Shown one piece after another: positions 1 to 12,646 of a DNA stretch of 64,000 nt. This DNA is from Amanita rubescens (lineage: Eukaryota; Basidiomycota; Agaricomycetes; Agaricales; Amanitaceae). The position numbers were made by a program, and so were the translations under genes. The stretch is from positions 1 to 64,000 of the forward strand of contig WION01000219.1 in assembly GCA_015039365.1 (NCBI GenBank), in the 5' to 3' direction. The first letter of the stretch is position 1, and each line of letters opens with the position of its first letter. The notes below the pieces were generated by a model. That model saw only the letters and a list, made by a program, of their open reading frames with translations. It had not been told where the DNA came from and did no database searches.

Positions 1-583
1 CCTGTGTGCAGAACGCCTTTGACAGTTACTGTGTGCCAAGCTGTGCATACCCTGGATATCCGGGCAACTGTATACCTTGTGATGTGGGTTGTGACACTTG
101 GAGGTGCGCTTGCAACCAGTTCACTGCAGCGCCAGCAGCTGTTTCCTCTGTGGCTATCACTGCATGCAGATCTCAAACGGACGGCGTCGCATCAGTGACA
201 TCCATTTTGAATGGGTTTTGCGCGCAGTTGTTGGCAACCCCAAGCCTCAACCTGCAGACATCGCCTAATACTCAAGGTATAATACCATCCTCCGTATCCA
301 CTCAACAGTGCTGACCATTGTAACAGGAACTTCCAATCCGACAACTCCTACTAGTACCACTTCCAATCCGACAACTCCTACTAGTACTAGTACCACTTCC
401 AATCCGACAACTCCTACCAGTTCCACAATGCTCGGGCACAACTCTTTGAACCACTCTGACATAATCGCCATCATCAGCACTCTCGTAGGATTAGCAGGAT
501 CAGCGATCGGCCTTTATTATGCCGTTAAAACATATAAAAATAAGTATGGTAACATAGGTGAGGTTGGCACAGTCACTGCATAA
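1..583 (+). CDS. Cys-rich, Thr/Ser/Pro-stalk, single-TM surface protein (5' end outside window)
   Basis: The reading frame is already open at base 3 and ends with TAA at 581-583. A 50 bp GT-AG intron at 277-326 joins the frames (G then TSNP), with a CTGAC branch site at 311-315. The N-terminal part has many cysteines (CVPSC, CIPC, CDTWRCAC) spaced in a way that recalls extracellular CFEM-like domains. A Thr/Ser/Pro stalk with three imperfect 10-residue repeats (TSNPTTPTST) follows. One hydrophobic helix (about IIAIISTLVGLAGSAIGLYY) and a basic tail (KTYKNK) close the protein. I infer a plasma-membrane or wall-associated protein with the Cys domain outside. The signal peptide would lie left of the window. 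Family membership is inferred from the cysteine pattern only, and the ligand is unknown. Confidence 0.6.
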
Positions 584-3305
584 CTCTTCAATTAATAATC
601 GAAGGTTAACCAGATGATTAAGAATTTGAACTTAGTCATATCTAATGAAATCTAATCATTCCGCGTTTTTGATTTGATGAGGAAGTCACTACTTGGCCGA
701 CTTACATTCAGTACCCACTCTTCTCAAATTAATCAATAAACGAAATCTCAATCGGCATCAAACCCGTCTTGAGCAGCGTTCCCTACAATCTTGGTTCTAC
801 CCCGCCTCCAGAACAGCGCAGGATGCCGGTCAGCCACTCCCTTGGAAAAAAATCCATTACATGACGGCTATTTGCCGCTTCGTGAGAAGCCCGGCTATTG
901 GGCTATCATCCGTAAGCTTTTGTTCCTCGAAGCTTCAGAAGAAAGTTCGTTAGCAACGAATCGGACCAATCAAGTGAAAACTCGCATCGCCGCTTCTATA
1001 AACGAGTCCATGTCAATCTGGGAACTGACGAGCCTATGATCCGGAGGAACGAATGGTTTTCGTGAACTGTGACGGAAAGGTCGGTCGTTTTATCGAAAGA
1101 AAAGAATACAAACATAACGTACTCTCGTGAGTGAACCGCAACGAGGCACTGAGTCACTTTTTTCACATTCTCCCAAGTAAATCTGCCAATCGGCCTGTCC
1201 TTCTCGTTGAAAGAGAGGAAATGCAATGATCAGCAGTCGACGACTCAACGACTTGAGTTTGTCCAGTGAAAGAGGGTTTCTGGATGAAGTACTCGTGTCG
1301 TTTGTCCCGAAAAACTCGTCATCTCCCATCGTAAGCAGCATTTAATTGCACAAATCGGAGAGCAATGTTGTGGCTTGATCTTGGACTTGCGAGGAAGATG
1401 AGTGCCGGATCTAGGATGGATCATGGACTATGGTCCCTCCCGAGTGGCGAACTCCTTCTGTACCTGCGGTACAGTTCCCTCACCGACCCTCCTTCCTCGA
1501 CGGCCATACAACGTTGAGTGTCAGGTGCGAGGGTCCAATGTGGGGTGAGGGGCGGAAGGCACGGCAAGAACGTGAGTGGGGCCTAGGGATTTGAGCGGTA
1601 GACGGTATGGAAGCATTGGAATTGTGAGGAGGTTTGCAAGGACTTGACAAACGACTTGAGGGTGCTATGGTTGTGGTGACTGAGAGACGGATGGCGACGA
1701 CTTTGACTCTACGGGGTACGCGATTCGTAAGCAGGTACCACAAAGACGAACACGATTTCTCTAGGCGCATTGGATATTAATGAATATAGGCTGTTGCGGA
1801 AAAGGTAGTGTCGTAAGGTTGCGTGAATTGTTTGGGTGATAATAGGGTGTTCAATACGAGCAGGTGGTTAAGTGCATGGTTTGACCTAGCAAGTATCGTT
1901 AAGACCGTGAAGAGGTGAATTCAAAAACTCACTGTGGTGCGTTTGCAATGGACCGTAGCATGAACAGGCTTAGCTTTCGCATAACCACGAGCCAACCTTC
2001 AACTGGTCGATGCACGCTCGCCACTTGCACAAAGAACGTCAGAATGCCTGATCCTGATGCTAATACGGCACGAGACCAGATAGCCAACGCCTCTTCGTCG
2101 TTGTCAAGCAGCAAGAGATACATCATGCCATCGATGCCCAGCACGTCTGCCTCGAAGCTCTTTCATGAGTTGCCTTGTCTGGATGAGCACGCACTGTCAT
2201 GACGTCGCTTCTGTTCCAGGCGCTCTAAGCGTTTCAGTCGAGCGCTATCGATGATGGTGGCACGAGGCGCCTCCGGGGTTTATTCTTCTGCGTTGTTCCT
2301 CTGCGAATAGTCGTGATAAAATCGTGGTGGTTTGAAGCAGGATTTGTCACGTGAAACCTCTGCTCGAACATACCGTCACGAACTTACAGTTACTCGGAGC
2401 GATTGGAAGAATGAAGTTGAATTCGTCGAGAAGTTGAAGGTCGCATTCGTGCGGTGGATGGGCGTCAGTGTGGATCAAGGAGTTACAGCCTGAATGAAAG
2501 ATCCGAGGCCACAGTAAGTGCTGGTCCCTTGTGTCCATCTCCGTCGTTTTCCATTCGTTCACCGTATGGCCTAAACAGCGCTAGCTTGCTTACCCGAAAT
2601 CACGACGTTAGCGAGGTGATTTCTCTCTTATACCTTGTCCTCCGCATATCGCCAGGCAATGTTATGGGTATCTGGTGAAAGAGGGCTCCGGTGATCCACC
2701 GTCAGTCTTCAACCCTCGTACCTTTGTTGGTTTGATTACAAGATTGGTTAAGTTCAAGTTGTGATGGCCTGGCGGAGACGCGAATAGAAAATGGTGGTTG
2801 GGCAACGGATGTGGAAGCAGGTCAGCGAAGGAACCTTCGTAAAGCGAGCACCCGTCTGGCCGTCCAACTGGTTCGTGCGCGGAAAAAGATGCACCGGAGG
2901 ATGCTAGTACCTGTACGCCATGCGACAAGAACTCGAGCCAGATTTGCGTTCCTACCAGACCCAAAGCGCGTATCCCCAACGTCCAATTAACCTCTTAAAT
3001 AATCAAATAATGAATAGATCCCTCCCATGTACCCAGAATACCACAACACTCCATTTCAGAACGCTGCTGTGCGTTTCTGAGGGACCAAGTCTCCCTCGCT
3101 CTACGACACGCACTGCGTCATTCCGGGTCGAATCACGGTTGTTAGGTTTCGTATGGGTGTCGTGGGCGTTTCATAGTCGTGTTTTTCTTTCTTTCATTTT
3201 TATCGGACTTGCAGTTGTGTGTGATGCGTCTGTATTCTTGCACATATTACCAGCCAATTTATCGTACAATACTGCTACTAATGGTATGGTGTGATAGCGA
3301 TTCAT
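584..3305. other. 2.7 kb without a recognisable gene
   Basis: Only short open frames in all six frames, with no coherent intron-joined protein. The frame at 1929-2144 (minus) has hydrophobic stretches and the one at 2920-3294 (plus) is open, but neither shows a family motif or convincing splice joins. Treated as intergenic or decayed sequence. Confidence 0.5.
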
Positions 3306-5138
3306 TTATACTATAGACTTGCGTGTTTTCTTTACTCTGGGTAGAAACGACGCTGCGCATAATGCTATCACCGAGCTACAGACGAAGACAAAGTAAACTA
3401 GATATCCACCAAGATACCCTTTGTCTATTGAAAGCGAAAAGAGGGAGTTTGAAAGTGCTGGAGCTATGGCGCGCATTACACTCGCTACCGACTGATAACT
3501 CGCATTACTGTATTGAAGTCCAGAAACTAGAAACAACGCACCTGACAGGAACCAACGACTGTAGCAAGTGATTCAGGGCTTCTAGCAGACTGAGTAACTA
3601 AAACCCATAGCGCAACTAAAAGCGCGGTCAACAAACTTTAATGATAACCAGGGGTGTAGGACGACTTACTACACCCGAATTGAACCAAAGCAGAGCAGCA
3701 GCTCTGAGAACCCAGAGCGAACAACACCAAAACACTGTTAGGGTTCCCATCTCTCCTCGCGATCCAGTTCATCACGGGCCACAATACGAATCGCGGGAGC
3801 GATGCTGATGCACCAAGTATGAATACATAGCCCGACCCCCATTTGTCATGCATGCGGGGAAAGATGAATAGCTGGGATGTGCCTATGAGAATTGAAGAGA
3901 AGGATGAAAAGGTGCCGATGGCGCGTGGTGAAAGACCGAGACCGCCGTCCTTGATAGGTGTAGAGAGAAACAATGCTTCGGTGGCCCAATAGAATTTCTC
4001 CACTAGACATATCGCAGCTAGATTGATAGCAATGATAATAATGCCGGGTGCGAGAGATGAAGGTCGCTCGGTACTTTCGTCCCCCTCTTCCATAGATGCA
4101 ATTGGCTCGCTTTCTTGGGTTTTCTTTTGGAATGGCTTCACCAGAGTTTCTTTCAGGAATACCGTTCCCACTAGCCATGCAACAAATAATAAAAAAGAGC
4201 AAACGGCACATGGCAGGAAGTATGGATATTCCTTGAAAAATTCGCTGGAACCAAATAATCCGGGAAATTGCTCGACAGGTCTCGAGAGGGAACCGCCAAT
4301 CTTGGCCCCAATCTAGTGCAAATGGATTTACTCGTGCGCGTCGCCACTACAAAGAAAATAGAACTCACGGTACCCGCAACGTACCATGCTAGATCAGAGT
4401 ACGCGAATGCCTGTTCGCAACTGATCAAACTCGAGTCGCAACCCATAATTGAAACGTACTCGAGCAATATCTGCTGGATCGACCATCTCTGCCAACATGC
4501 TTCTCGTCAATCCATAAGTCCCGTCTGAATACAATATTAGCGGTTAGCTATCGTGGCATTTTCAATGAAAAAGCTTACTTAACCCGCCAATCAGAGCTTC
4601 CCTGTCAAGCAATATGAAAACTCGAATGATAATTAATTTAAGCATCATACGTACCAGAAAAGTAGAGCAAAGAACGTCTTCAATAGCCCAAAGCCGCACA
4701 TGCATAGCGCCAATCCTATTATGCTCGCGAGAAAAACAGGTTTGCGGCCTGTATAGTCGGAAAGCCAACAGCAATAAAACGCTGTTGCCGTTTCAGCAGC
4801 GTATATCGTAGATGTCTGAAGTTGAGTTTTATATAGAAGCTCTGAATATACAATACCACGAGACGTACCTGAAATCCGACGTAATATCCCACGTTTTTCT
4901 CTCCCCTTGCTATCCCAATATTTCGAATTAGCTATGAGCAATGATCAGATTGGGAAAGTTCGCATCATGGTGATTAAAAACGTACATCCGGAATGAAGGG
5001 ACTTGTGCTGCGCAACGTCAGATAGCCCGCAGTTTGTAATGCGAAGAGAATAGAGAACTGGAACCATGGAAAGGGGGCTCGTACCCGAACTTGCTCTGAG
5101 TGTAAAAGAGGGACTTGTTCCTCATCATCAGCCGTCAT
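3306..5138 (-). CDS. MFS transporter, paralogue 1 (DHA1-like, 12 TM), 9 exons, about 469 aa
   Basis: Reconstructed exons on the minus strand: 5138-4986, 4931-4869, 4815-4655, 4601-4579, 4524-4460, 4410-4369, 4312-3670, 3615-3542, 3491-3306. All introns are GT-AG and 49-56 bp, and the lengths sum to 470 codons. The start ATG (MTADDEEQVPLL) aligns with the same position in the two paralogues. The signature loop LSDYTGRKP between TM2 and TM3 is the MFS motif A. A hydrophilic central loop (about ETLVKPFQKKTQESEP) separates the two six-helix halves, and the C-terminal half ends with SLSIDKGYLGGYLVYF. Proton-coupled export of small molecules at the plasma or vacuolar membrane is the family role; the substrate cannot be read from sequence. 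Unlike paralogues 2 and 3, exon 5 is unsplit. The gene appears intact. Confidence 0.85.
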
Positions 5139-6614
5139 GATCAAAGGGGAAAGAGAGAGGACGGTGGGGAAACCGTTGATAACCCTTGCTTCCAGGCATT
5201 TGAATCAGGTTGGGGTGACAGCAATGTGTCAGGTACATGCTGTTAAGCAGCCCACCCTGCAGTTCTATAAAGGGACCAATTGAATGGACGGACCCCAGAT
5301 GTTGCCGGTGCCGAACTCCTTCCATATCAGTCTAAGTTTAACACTAGTCATTGCATCCTTTCAGCGACTATAAGTAAGTCGATGTTATCTGAGCGGCGTC
5401 AAGAGATAAGTACGTGACATTGACTTGTCTTATCGGGCCGCCCATGTCATGTGGCGTGTTGGAACTTGGCGGGGAAACAGAATCCCGCTAATTAAGGGTT
5501 GTACGGGGATTATGATAGCTATCTCCGGCGCGACTATCTACCGAGACTGACTCGGAAAGCATAATATCAGTCCTTAGCCCTGGATCATACCTGCACCTTC
5601 AATTTACCTCTTTCCTTTCATGCCACAGTGGTAGCAAACACCTCGATAACATCATGCAAGCGCACATCATCAAATGAGAGGTAACGCGCGGCGTAAATGA
5701 GCTTAATACAGCAATGTCCAGCTGAATGTTGTTATCAGGGATTGAGGTGTGTACACGGTGTTACGGGCCTGTTGTTCTATAAGTAATAAAGGAACCTGTC
5801 GCTGATTGCCAGACGGATGCCGCATATAGCAACTCCAGAGATACTACTGAGAATGATGGTCACTTGTCTCCCCTTCCACATCAGACAGATTTTGACGTGA
5901 ATAGTACTGTCAAGCGACTATAAGAAGAGGCCAAAGTTAGTGACCTGAAGGTATCCGACTCGTCGTTTCAAGGGATACCTACGTAACATTATATGAGATT
6001 CTCGTCTTATCAGACCCATACGCAGTGTTGCACGGCGCACGTGGCGTGTTTGCAGGGTATCGGAATCGAGCTGAAGGGCCAGATGGAGATTGGGAAGGCG
6101 CGATAACATGGGGTATGCTGGCAGGCAGACGTGACTGAGATACCGGAGCTCGGATAAGACAAATAAAGACCGAATCCCCTATATCCGCGATATCTTGACC
6201 TCGTAGGATAAACAACTCAGGTCGTGCCCAATACTAACATTCTAATTAACAACCTGACTTACCTGTGAATAGTACACTTGCAAGTTGCGCCTATGTGACC
6301 GGCCCCGGGGACATTTCATAGAACCTCGATCTTTCAACACCCTTCATCTTCGAACACAACAGCAGTTCCGCATTGATTTTGTCGCAGATCTCCAAAGCAG
6401 TTAAAGAAAGGCGAACGACGCAAACGAGTGCTGGCGAAGGGTCGGAGCCGAAACTCGTACTCCGAAGCAGCGCGGACCCCGGGAACTCAAATCTTACGCA
6501 CACCCGCGTTCAACTTGGAGAGAGTTGGTATCATGCTATTGTACATTGCAATGCTAAATGCTAAGTTGAAGATGCGTTGACTTCTCCCATTTCTATCCCC
6601 CTTTCTTGTACAAT
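5139..6614. other. Intergenic region with a relic MFS upstream sequence
   Basis: No gene seen. Bases about 5770-5940 (GCTGATTGCCAGACGGATGC and following, then GATGGTCACTTGTC) resemble the 5' flank of MFS paralogue 2 at about 8640-8745. A second block at about 5940-6110 resembles 5380-5520 and 8770-8900. This looks like the leftover upstream region of a lost fourth transporter copy. Confidence 0.5.
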
Positions 6615-8499
6615 TCAATATCTGGACAGTGTCGATGCTGCACACAATGCCATTATCGAGCAATAAACGAAGAAAAAGTAAACTAGATATCCACCGAGAT
6701 AGTTCCTGTCTGTTGACAGCGAAAAGAGGGTATTGGAAACGGTAGGAGCTACAGTGCGCACTATACTCGTCACCGTCTGGTGCCCGAAAAATGAGGTCCC
6801 GATATGAGGAAATCAAGAACAACTCACCTGACAAAATCCAAGTATTGAACCCAACGAGTCACGGTTTCCAGGCAACTTGGTGATCATTACCCAAATCGAA
6901 ACTAAAATCGATGTATATTTAGAAGAACTGTGGTTCCGTATTACGACTTACGATATGCGAATTCAGCCAAGGTTGAGCAGCAGACCTGAGAACCTAGCGC
7001 GAAATACACCAAACCAGGGTGGCCATCACTCCTCGCAATCCCATTCATGACAGGCCACATTATGAATCGGGGGAGTGTTGCGAATACCCCGAGTATAAAG
7101 ATATTTTTCGATCCCCATCTGTCATGCATGAGGGGGAAGACGAACAATTGAGAAATTCCTATGAATAATGTGGAGTACGATTGGAAGGTGCCGATAGCGC
7201 CGGGCGAAAGGCCAAGGCCGCCAACCCTGATAGGTGTGGAGAGAAATAGTGCTTCAGTTGCCCAATAGAATTTCTCTAGTAGAGAAAGCGCAGCTAGATT
7301 TATGGCAAAAATAATGACCCTGGGTACGAAGATTGCGCGTAATGGAGATGGCCTTTCGGTGCTTTCGTCCTCCTCTGTAGTGTCACAATCATCCACAGGT
7401 TCGCTTTCTTGGGTTTTGAAACCAAAGAGTGGTAATGGCTTTTGCAGAGTTTCTTTCAGGAAGATTGTTCCAAGTAGCCACGAAGCAAAGAGTGACATGG
7501 AGCAGATGGCGCAAGGAAGGAAGTATGGATATTTCTTGAGGAATTCGCTCGAACCGAATAGCCCTGGAAATTGTTCCGCAGGTCTCGAGAGAGAACCGCC
7601 GACCTTGGACCCAATCTGCGGAAAGGTATCGTGTTCAAAAATGCGCACTGTGAAAAGAGAATATGACATACAGCACCCGCGAGATACCATGAGATATCGT
7701 AGTAGGCGATTCCCTGCTCGCGGCAATGAGAAAATGAGATAATCCAGAACTACGAACGTACCCTAGCGATGTCCGTTTGGCCGATCATCTCCGTCAGCAT
7801 ACTACACGGTCGAATCAGAAGGAATGTAGCTCTTATAACGTTTATCTAACCTTCTCGTTAATCCAAAAGTCCCATCTGAAACGAGATTAAACATGTGGGA
7901 GTTTCCGAGTAAACGACTCACTTAACGCTCCAATGAGAGCTTCACTAGGCATAATCAAGAACGGTGCGTAAATTCAAACGTCGCACGAACCACAGAATGA
8001 GAGCCCAGAACGTCGTCGATAGCCCAAAGCCACAGATGATTATCGACAAACCAATTATGCAGGCGAGAAAAACCGGTTTGCGGCCTATATGGTCAGAAAG
8101 CCGGCAGAAAAGAAAAGAGGTAGCAGCTTCGGCGGCATATATCGTAGACGTCTGTTATTCTGTTTCATTAGAGATTGTAATGATACAAGGGCCCGGAGAC
8201 GCACCAGCAACCCAACATAATATCCCACGTTCTTCTCGAATCCACGCGCTATCCCGACATGTCTAATTAACTATAGATAATGATTAGTGTGCGGAATGGC
8301 TCAGACGATGAGGAAAACATACATCCGGAACAAAAGGATTTTGGATGTTCAACGTCAGGTACTGTGAAAATGTCAGGGTAAAAAGGATCGAAAACTGGAA
8401 CCACGGAAAGGGCGCCCGCCGCTCAAGACGCTCGCGAGTCCGTTGATCAGAGAGAAGAGGGACTTCCTCATCATCTCCTGTTCTCGAATCAATCCTCAT
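6615..8499 (-). CDS. MFS transporter, paralogue 2, 10 exons, about 477 aa
   Basis: Exons on the minus strand: 8499-8323, 8270-8205, 8151-7991, 7944-7922, 7875-7851, 7801-7762, 7713-7672, 7615-6952, 6901-6828, 6776-6615; total 478 codons with stop. Exon lengths 161, 23, 42 and 74 are identical to paralogue 1, which supports both models. ATG 8499 (MRIDSRTGDDEEVPLL) was chosen by alignment with the paralogues. In-frame ATGs further upstream, to about 8592, are possible. Motif A reads RLSDHIGRKP. The long exon carries the SLSRPAEQFPGLFGSSEFL and FYWATEALFLSTP segments. The C terminus is shorter than in the paralogues and ends at TLSRY. The membrane transporter role is inferred from the family; the substrate is unknown. 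Confidence 0.83.
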
Positions 8500-9404
8500 A
8501 TCCAAACGAGAGAGGGGAATGGAAGTAGGGGAAGGAGATAACCGTTTCGAGCCAACGGGCATTTGACTCAAACGGGACAGCATTGAGATCATGGTCGTGT
8601 CTACTAAATGACTTCTGAGTGACGTTACCCTGCAACCTATAAAGAGACTCACTGCTGATTGGACGGATGCCAGATATGGAATTCCCTGAGATTCTGCTTG
8701 ATATGATGGTCACTACTTACTCCTTCTGCATCTGGCTGACTTTGACAAGTAGCCGCTCAAATGAACATCACAGGAGGCTAGGTCGACGGATTGAAAGCTT
8801 TGTTTCGAGACGTACATATGCGACATTGTGACGGGACCGGGGAGATCTTCTCTTATCATGCTTGACAGACTCACGCGGCTCACGTCGTGGGTTCGCGGGG
8901 CATCAGTCCTTTGGAAGGGTCATATAAATGTATCATCAGCGCAATCGCCCGACCGTCAATCACGGAGCCACCTGGACAAAGGAGAGGATGACTGGTCACA
9001 AGATAAAAAAGTCCGAAAGATAAATCTGAGAAGAGAGTCATGAGTCGTGCCAACCTGATACTATCTATACGTTACGCTTACAGTAGTCCAGCTTGAACTA
9101 CATTTTCCATCGTCGTTGAACGAGGATTTTGCATTTCTGCCGCGTTCCCAGGTCGATCATGCGAAAGATCCAAATACGGACGACAGCTAATTCAATCCAT
9201 AAATCTCCGCTTTTATGCTCAGACTTACTACATACCTACAATCCACCATGTTCAAATCCTCCCTTCCGTTTATAATGCCCCCTATTCTCGAACGTCGACG
9301 GTGAAGAATCAAAATCAAGCTCGTTATGTGATGACAGAGTGTGGGAGTCGTTTCAGGGTTCCGTTACTAAGGGGGATGGGCCAAACTTGGTTACGCACTC
9401 TGGT
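8500..9404. other. Divergent intergenic region between MFS 2 and the effector gene
   Basis: About 0.9 kb holding the upstream regions of both genes. The reading frame of MFS 2 stays open upstream of its chosen start, to 8652. The effector frame is also open from 9339, but its first in-frame ATG is at 9405. No other feature is supported. Confidence 0.4.
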
Positions 9405-12370
9405 ATGAGCCCTGCCCCACGCACAGATGGACCAACAAGCCCAGGGTATTGCGAGCTGCGAGCTCATATCTTTGACCATCCTCTGATTCTACGCGAAAAA
9501 GACGTGTTCTCTTTTCTAAAATCTCTTGAACCCCACTTGGTTGATCTAAACCGCCTCACCCTCCCCACGTGGATGCCGCCTGAAAACGTGAAATCTCAGC
9601 TCGACGAGCGAACCAAAACCTTTTTGAAGAACCTTCAACTCCCTCGTGTTCGCGAGAGACCGAGCCTGTTGCTGCATAACCTCGGATACTTTGCCGAGGA
9701 ACCTGAGTTGCAGCAGAGGGTCAATGATGTATTTCGTCCCCAAAATGCGATCTTTATCAACACCTCTGGCTCCGGAAAGACGCGCTTGCTGTTCGAAGGA
9801 TTATGCCAACATTGGGGCCTCTATTTCACTTCCTACGTCGATTCAAGCTCCCTGGGGTCTGCCGACCTTCAAAAGGCAATTCAGTCAACGATTCGCAACG
9901 ATCCCAAGTTCTGTCCCGTTCTTCCCCCGTCTACCTCACCCGAATACCATACTCTTCATGAATCTAATAAAGAACTCGCGGGACGTGCATTCAAACGCGT
10001 GTTTCTGGCACGCGTTTTGATTTTTCATCTTTTTGTAGAGGCTATGAAGGCAAACATCAGCTCAGACGACGGTTTTACAGAAGTCAGCTTTAGAAACTAT
10101 AGACGCAAATGGTTGCTCCTTCAACTCCAACCAACCTTCTTTACCGATATATCCGATCCATTTCATGACTTAACGCGCAAACTATCGGTATATCTCGATA
10201 CCGATTTGGATGAGTTGACGGAAAAGGTGCTTCTTCACATACGAAACACTCTTAAATCCTGTATAACATCGACGTCGTCATCTGGATGCATGCCCTTGTA
10301 CTGCATCATCGACGAAGCCCGGTTCGCCGCGACGGAACATACTAAAGCGTTCCGTTCAGAAGATATGGAACGTCGTCCTATTCTACGCCCACTCATTCTT
10401 ACCTTTTCTGCTCTGACTCTCGGTCTTGACGTCTTCCTCATTCTCGCGGGAACGGGTCTTTCCCATTCAGATGTCGATGAAACGGTGACATCTGCCGTCA
10501 TGAAAGAATCAAAGTACCGACGATGTTACGACACCGGTGCGTTTGAGGGATGGGAGGGCAAAAACGGGATGTCTGGCTGGGTGAGGCGGTTTGTGCCCGA
10601 ATGGATCTTTCGCAAACGGAAGGGGAAGAAACTCAAAGAACGCATGGAATACTGGTTAAACGGAAGGTCGGGGCCTGCTTTCTAACCTCGTGAGATCGTA
10701 TCGATGACTTTTGTTTCTCCGTTTTATTGTTCTGTTCACACAGGTACAGATTTGCGGCAGGTTTCGTCACTGAACTACTTCTTCACGGGTACCAAGAACC
10801 AATTCGACTTTTAGACACATATGTTTCTCGAGCCATTGGGTTCAAACCCGTGATTAATCGCGAGGCCATCAGAAACAAGAAACAAGCAAAGTTAGAGAAT
10901 ATAGAACTTGAGGCGAGGGACATGTTCAATTTTAAAAAATTGGAAAATGGTGAGAGCGGCACGTACTTGGCTCGTATATGAATGTTGAATGCAAGTAAAT
11001 TATCAGATAAAGATAAGTTTGCAAAATTTCGTGACATACTGCCACTCTATGTTATGCGGTCCATCCTTCTTGGCCCCCTCGGCGATGACGATCAGCTATG
11101 GGTTGAGCGCGGCCTGGGGAGACTTAGAAAGGAAGGAGGAACTGTTCATGTGGTTTTCGATGAACATCTAGTCGTCGCGGCCGCTCATCGCTGGTTTAAC
11201 GAAAAACGTAATCGAAGCTATGCATACTTCGCTCAGAGTATAGGGATAAACGATAACAAAGGGTCATCAAACGGGTTGGAAAATTTTATTGTCTGCTGTC
11301 TTGACCTTATATTTGGCGCGGAAAAGCAAAGGAAATTGAAACACATATTCAATTTCCCTGGGACTATCCCCTCATGGGCCCAAAAGCCTGCAAGATTGGT
11401 TTCTGTCCATGTTTCTCCGACTGGTTCCTCCGGCGAGTCCCCAGCTGGTCATAAACCGAATATCTATTATGTTCATCGTACTGGGTCTATCGGACCTTCT
11501 GCTACACTGGGGATGTACGCAAAAACGCCTGAGCAAACTCTGAAGTGGCTAAAGCATGGTTTTCGACAGCCCTTCTGCTTCCCATGTATCAACATGGGGC
11601 CGGACGTCATCTTTGTGCTGGAGTTGTACAACGGACAGCTGCTATGGGTCGCCCTGCAAGCCAAATACTCGGAAAACTTTCTTGATAACAAAACAATGGA
11701 AGACGCGATAAGAAGTGTAACGCCAAAAAAGTTCTTCCGTTTCAAGGTCTGTGCCTAATATGCTCGTCAAGACCAACTAAACATATCTTTACAGAACGGG
11801 AAATCCTTTTCTAGCCGCGCTCGTAACCGTCTCGTTAGGGACACACGAGAGCTATTGAAGAGCCTACCAGATGGGTGCGATGACGTAGGGTCATACAGCC
11901 TTTTACGTGTCATCGCTTCATTTCCTGCGCGCGCGGATGTCAGCAACGAGAAGAATTGGAAAGAGAACGGTGACCCTCCGATTGCGACACTCAACATGGA
12001 ACTTGTGAAGGAGGTGACGAAGGACTTGTCTCCTCTGAATATCCTGGAAAAACGGGAGCGAGCGTGGATGGAGTCGAATGACCGGGTTTCAAAGAAAAGA
12101 CGAGGTTCTGACGTTGCCGAGTGTGGTAAAGGCGGGGAAAAGAGGAGGAAAATGGTGAAGAGGGAGGAAGATTCTGACGCTTCTGAGCGCAGCAGTAGGA
12201 AATCGGTGGATAGTCAGAAAAGGGAGCGAGACGCTGATGACGAGAACAGCGATAGTAGGGAAAAGAGGAGGAAGACGCTGGACTTCCGGGACAAACTCGA
12301 CGCTGCCAAGGGCTGCAAACGTAGGCATATCAAGAATCTAATACCGATTTCGTTGAATAGGGCCTTGTAA
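9405..12370 (+). CDS. Crinkler-RHS-type effector: P-loop NTPase plus PD-(D/E)XK-like nuclease, about 927 aa
   Basis: Exons 9405-10666, 10744-10949, 11007-11746 and 11795-12370 join in frame with 77, 57 and 48 bp introns. The N-terminal half has a Walker A motif (INTSGSGKTRLL) and a Walker B-like strand (LYCIIDEARF), followed by NGR/YRFAAGFVTELL across intron 1, the pattern of the RHS-like NTPase of Crinkler proteins. Near residue 690-720 the stretch PDVIFVLELYNGQLLWVALQAKY fits a PD-(D/E)XK nuclease core (D ... QAK). This combination is known from the Crinkler-RHS family of eukaryotic effectors, thought to act on nucleic acid, often in the nucleus. The last about 110 residues are full of Lys/Arg clusters (SKKRRG, EKRRKMVKR, REKRRK), consistent with nuclear localisation. 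The first in-frame ATG sets the start; an upstream exon cannot be excluded. Its 3' end is duplicated at 14595. Confidence 0.75.
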
Positions 12371-12482
12371 TGAGATGTATACGAGTAGATGTACTCTAGC
12401 GAGTGGCGACCCATTGCGCCTAGCGCTTGCAATTTCGTCTCTGGGCAATAACGATGTCACGTACAGCGCTATGATCGTAACA
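12328..12482 (+). repeat. Left copy of a direct repeat bracketing the APH-like gene
   Basis: Contains the last codons of the effector gene plus a degenerate stretch of the MFS 3' end. The matching copy is 14595-14733. Shared blocks include CTAATACCGATTTC and TCTCTGGGCAATAAC. Confidence 0.75.
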
Positions 12483-12646
12483 TCAACAAAACAAGCTAGC
12501 CCCTCTTTTCAGATCCGTATTTGACTCTCCTTTCTGGCAGTTCCAGTCTCACTGTCTCTGCGCCATCCTTGCTCTCACTGCGTTCATTTCACTTTTCTTA
12601 CTTGAGCTCTACGACCCGTTGGCCGCCACGTCATGCGTTCTCTATC

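Noticed and set aside
2920..3294. 124-codon ORF
   Set aside because: Low-complexity translation with no motif and no splice partners; likely chance.
8284..8652. Start of MFS 2 at 8652
   Set aside because: The extra N-terminal residues are absent from both paralogues and do not begin with a clearly better ATG; 8499 aligns with the other starts.
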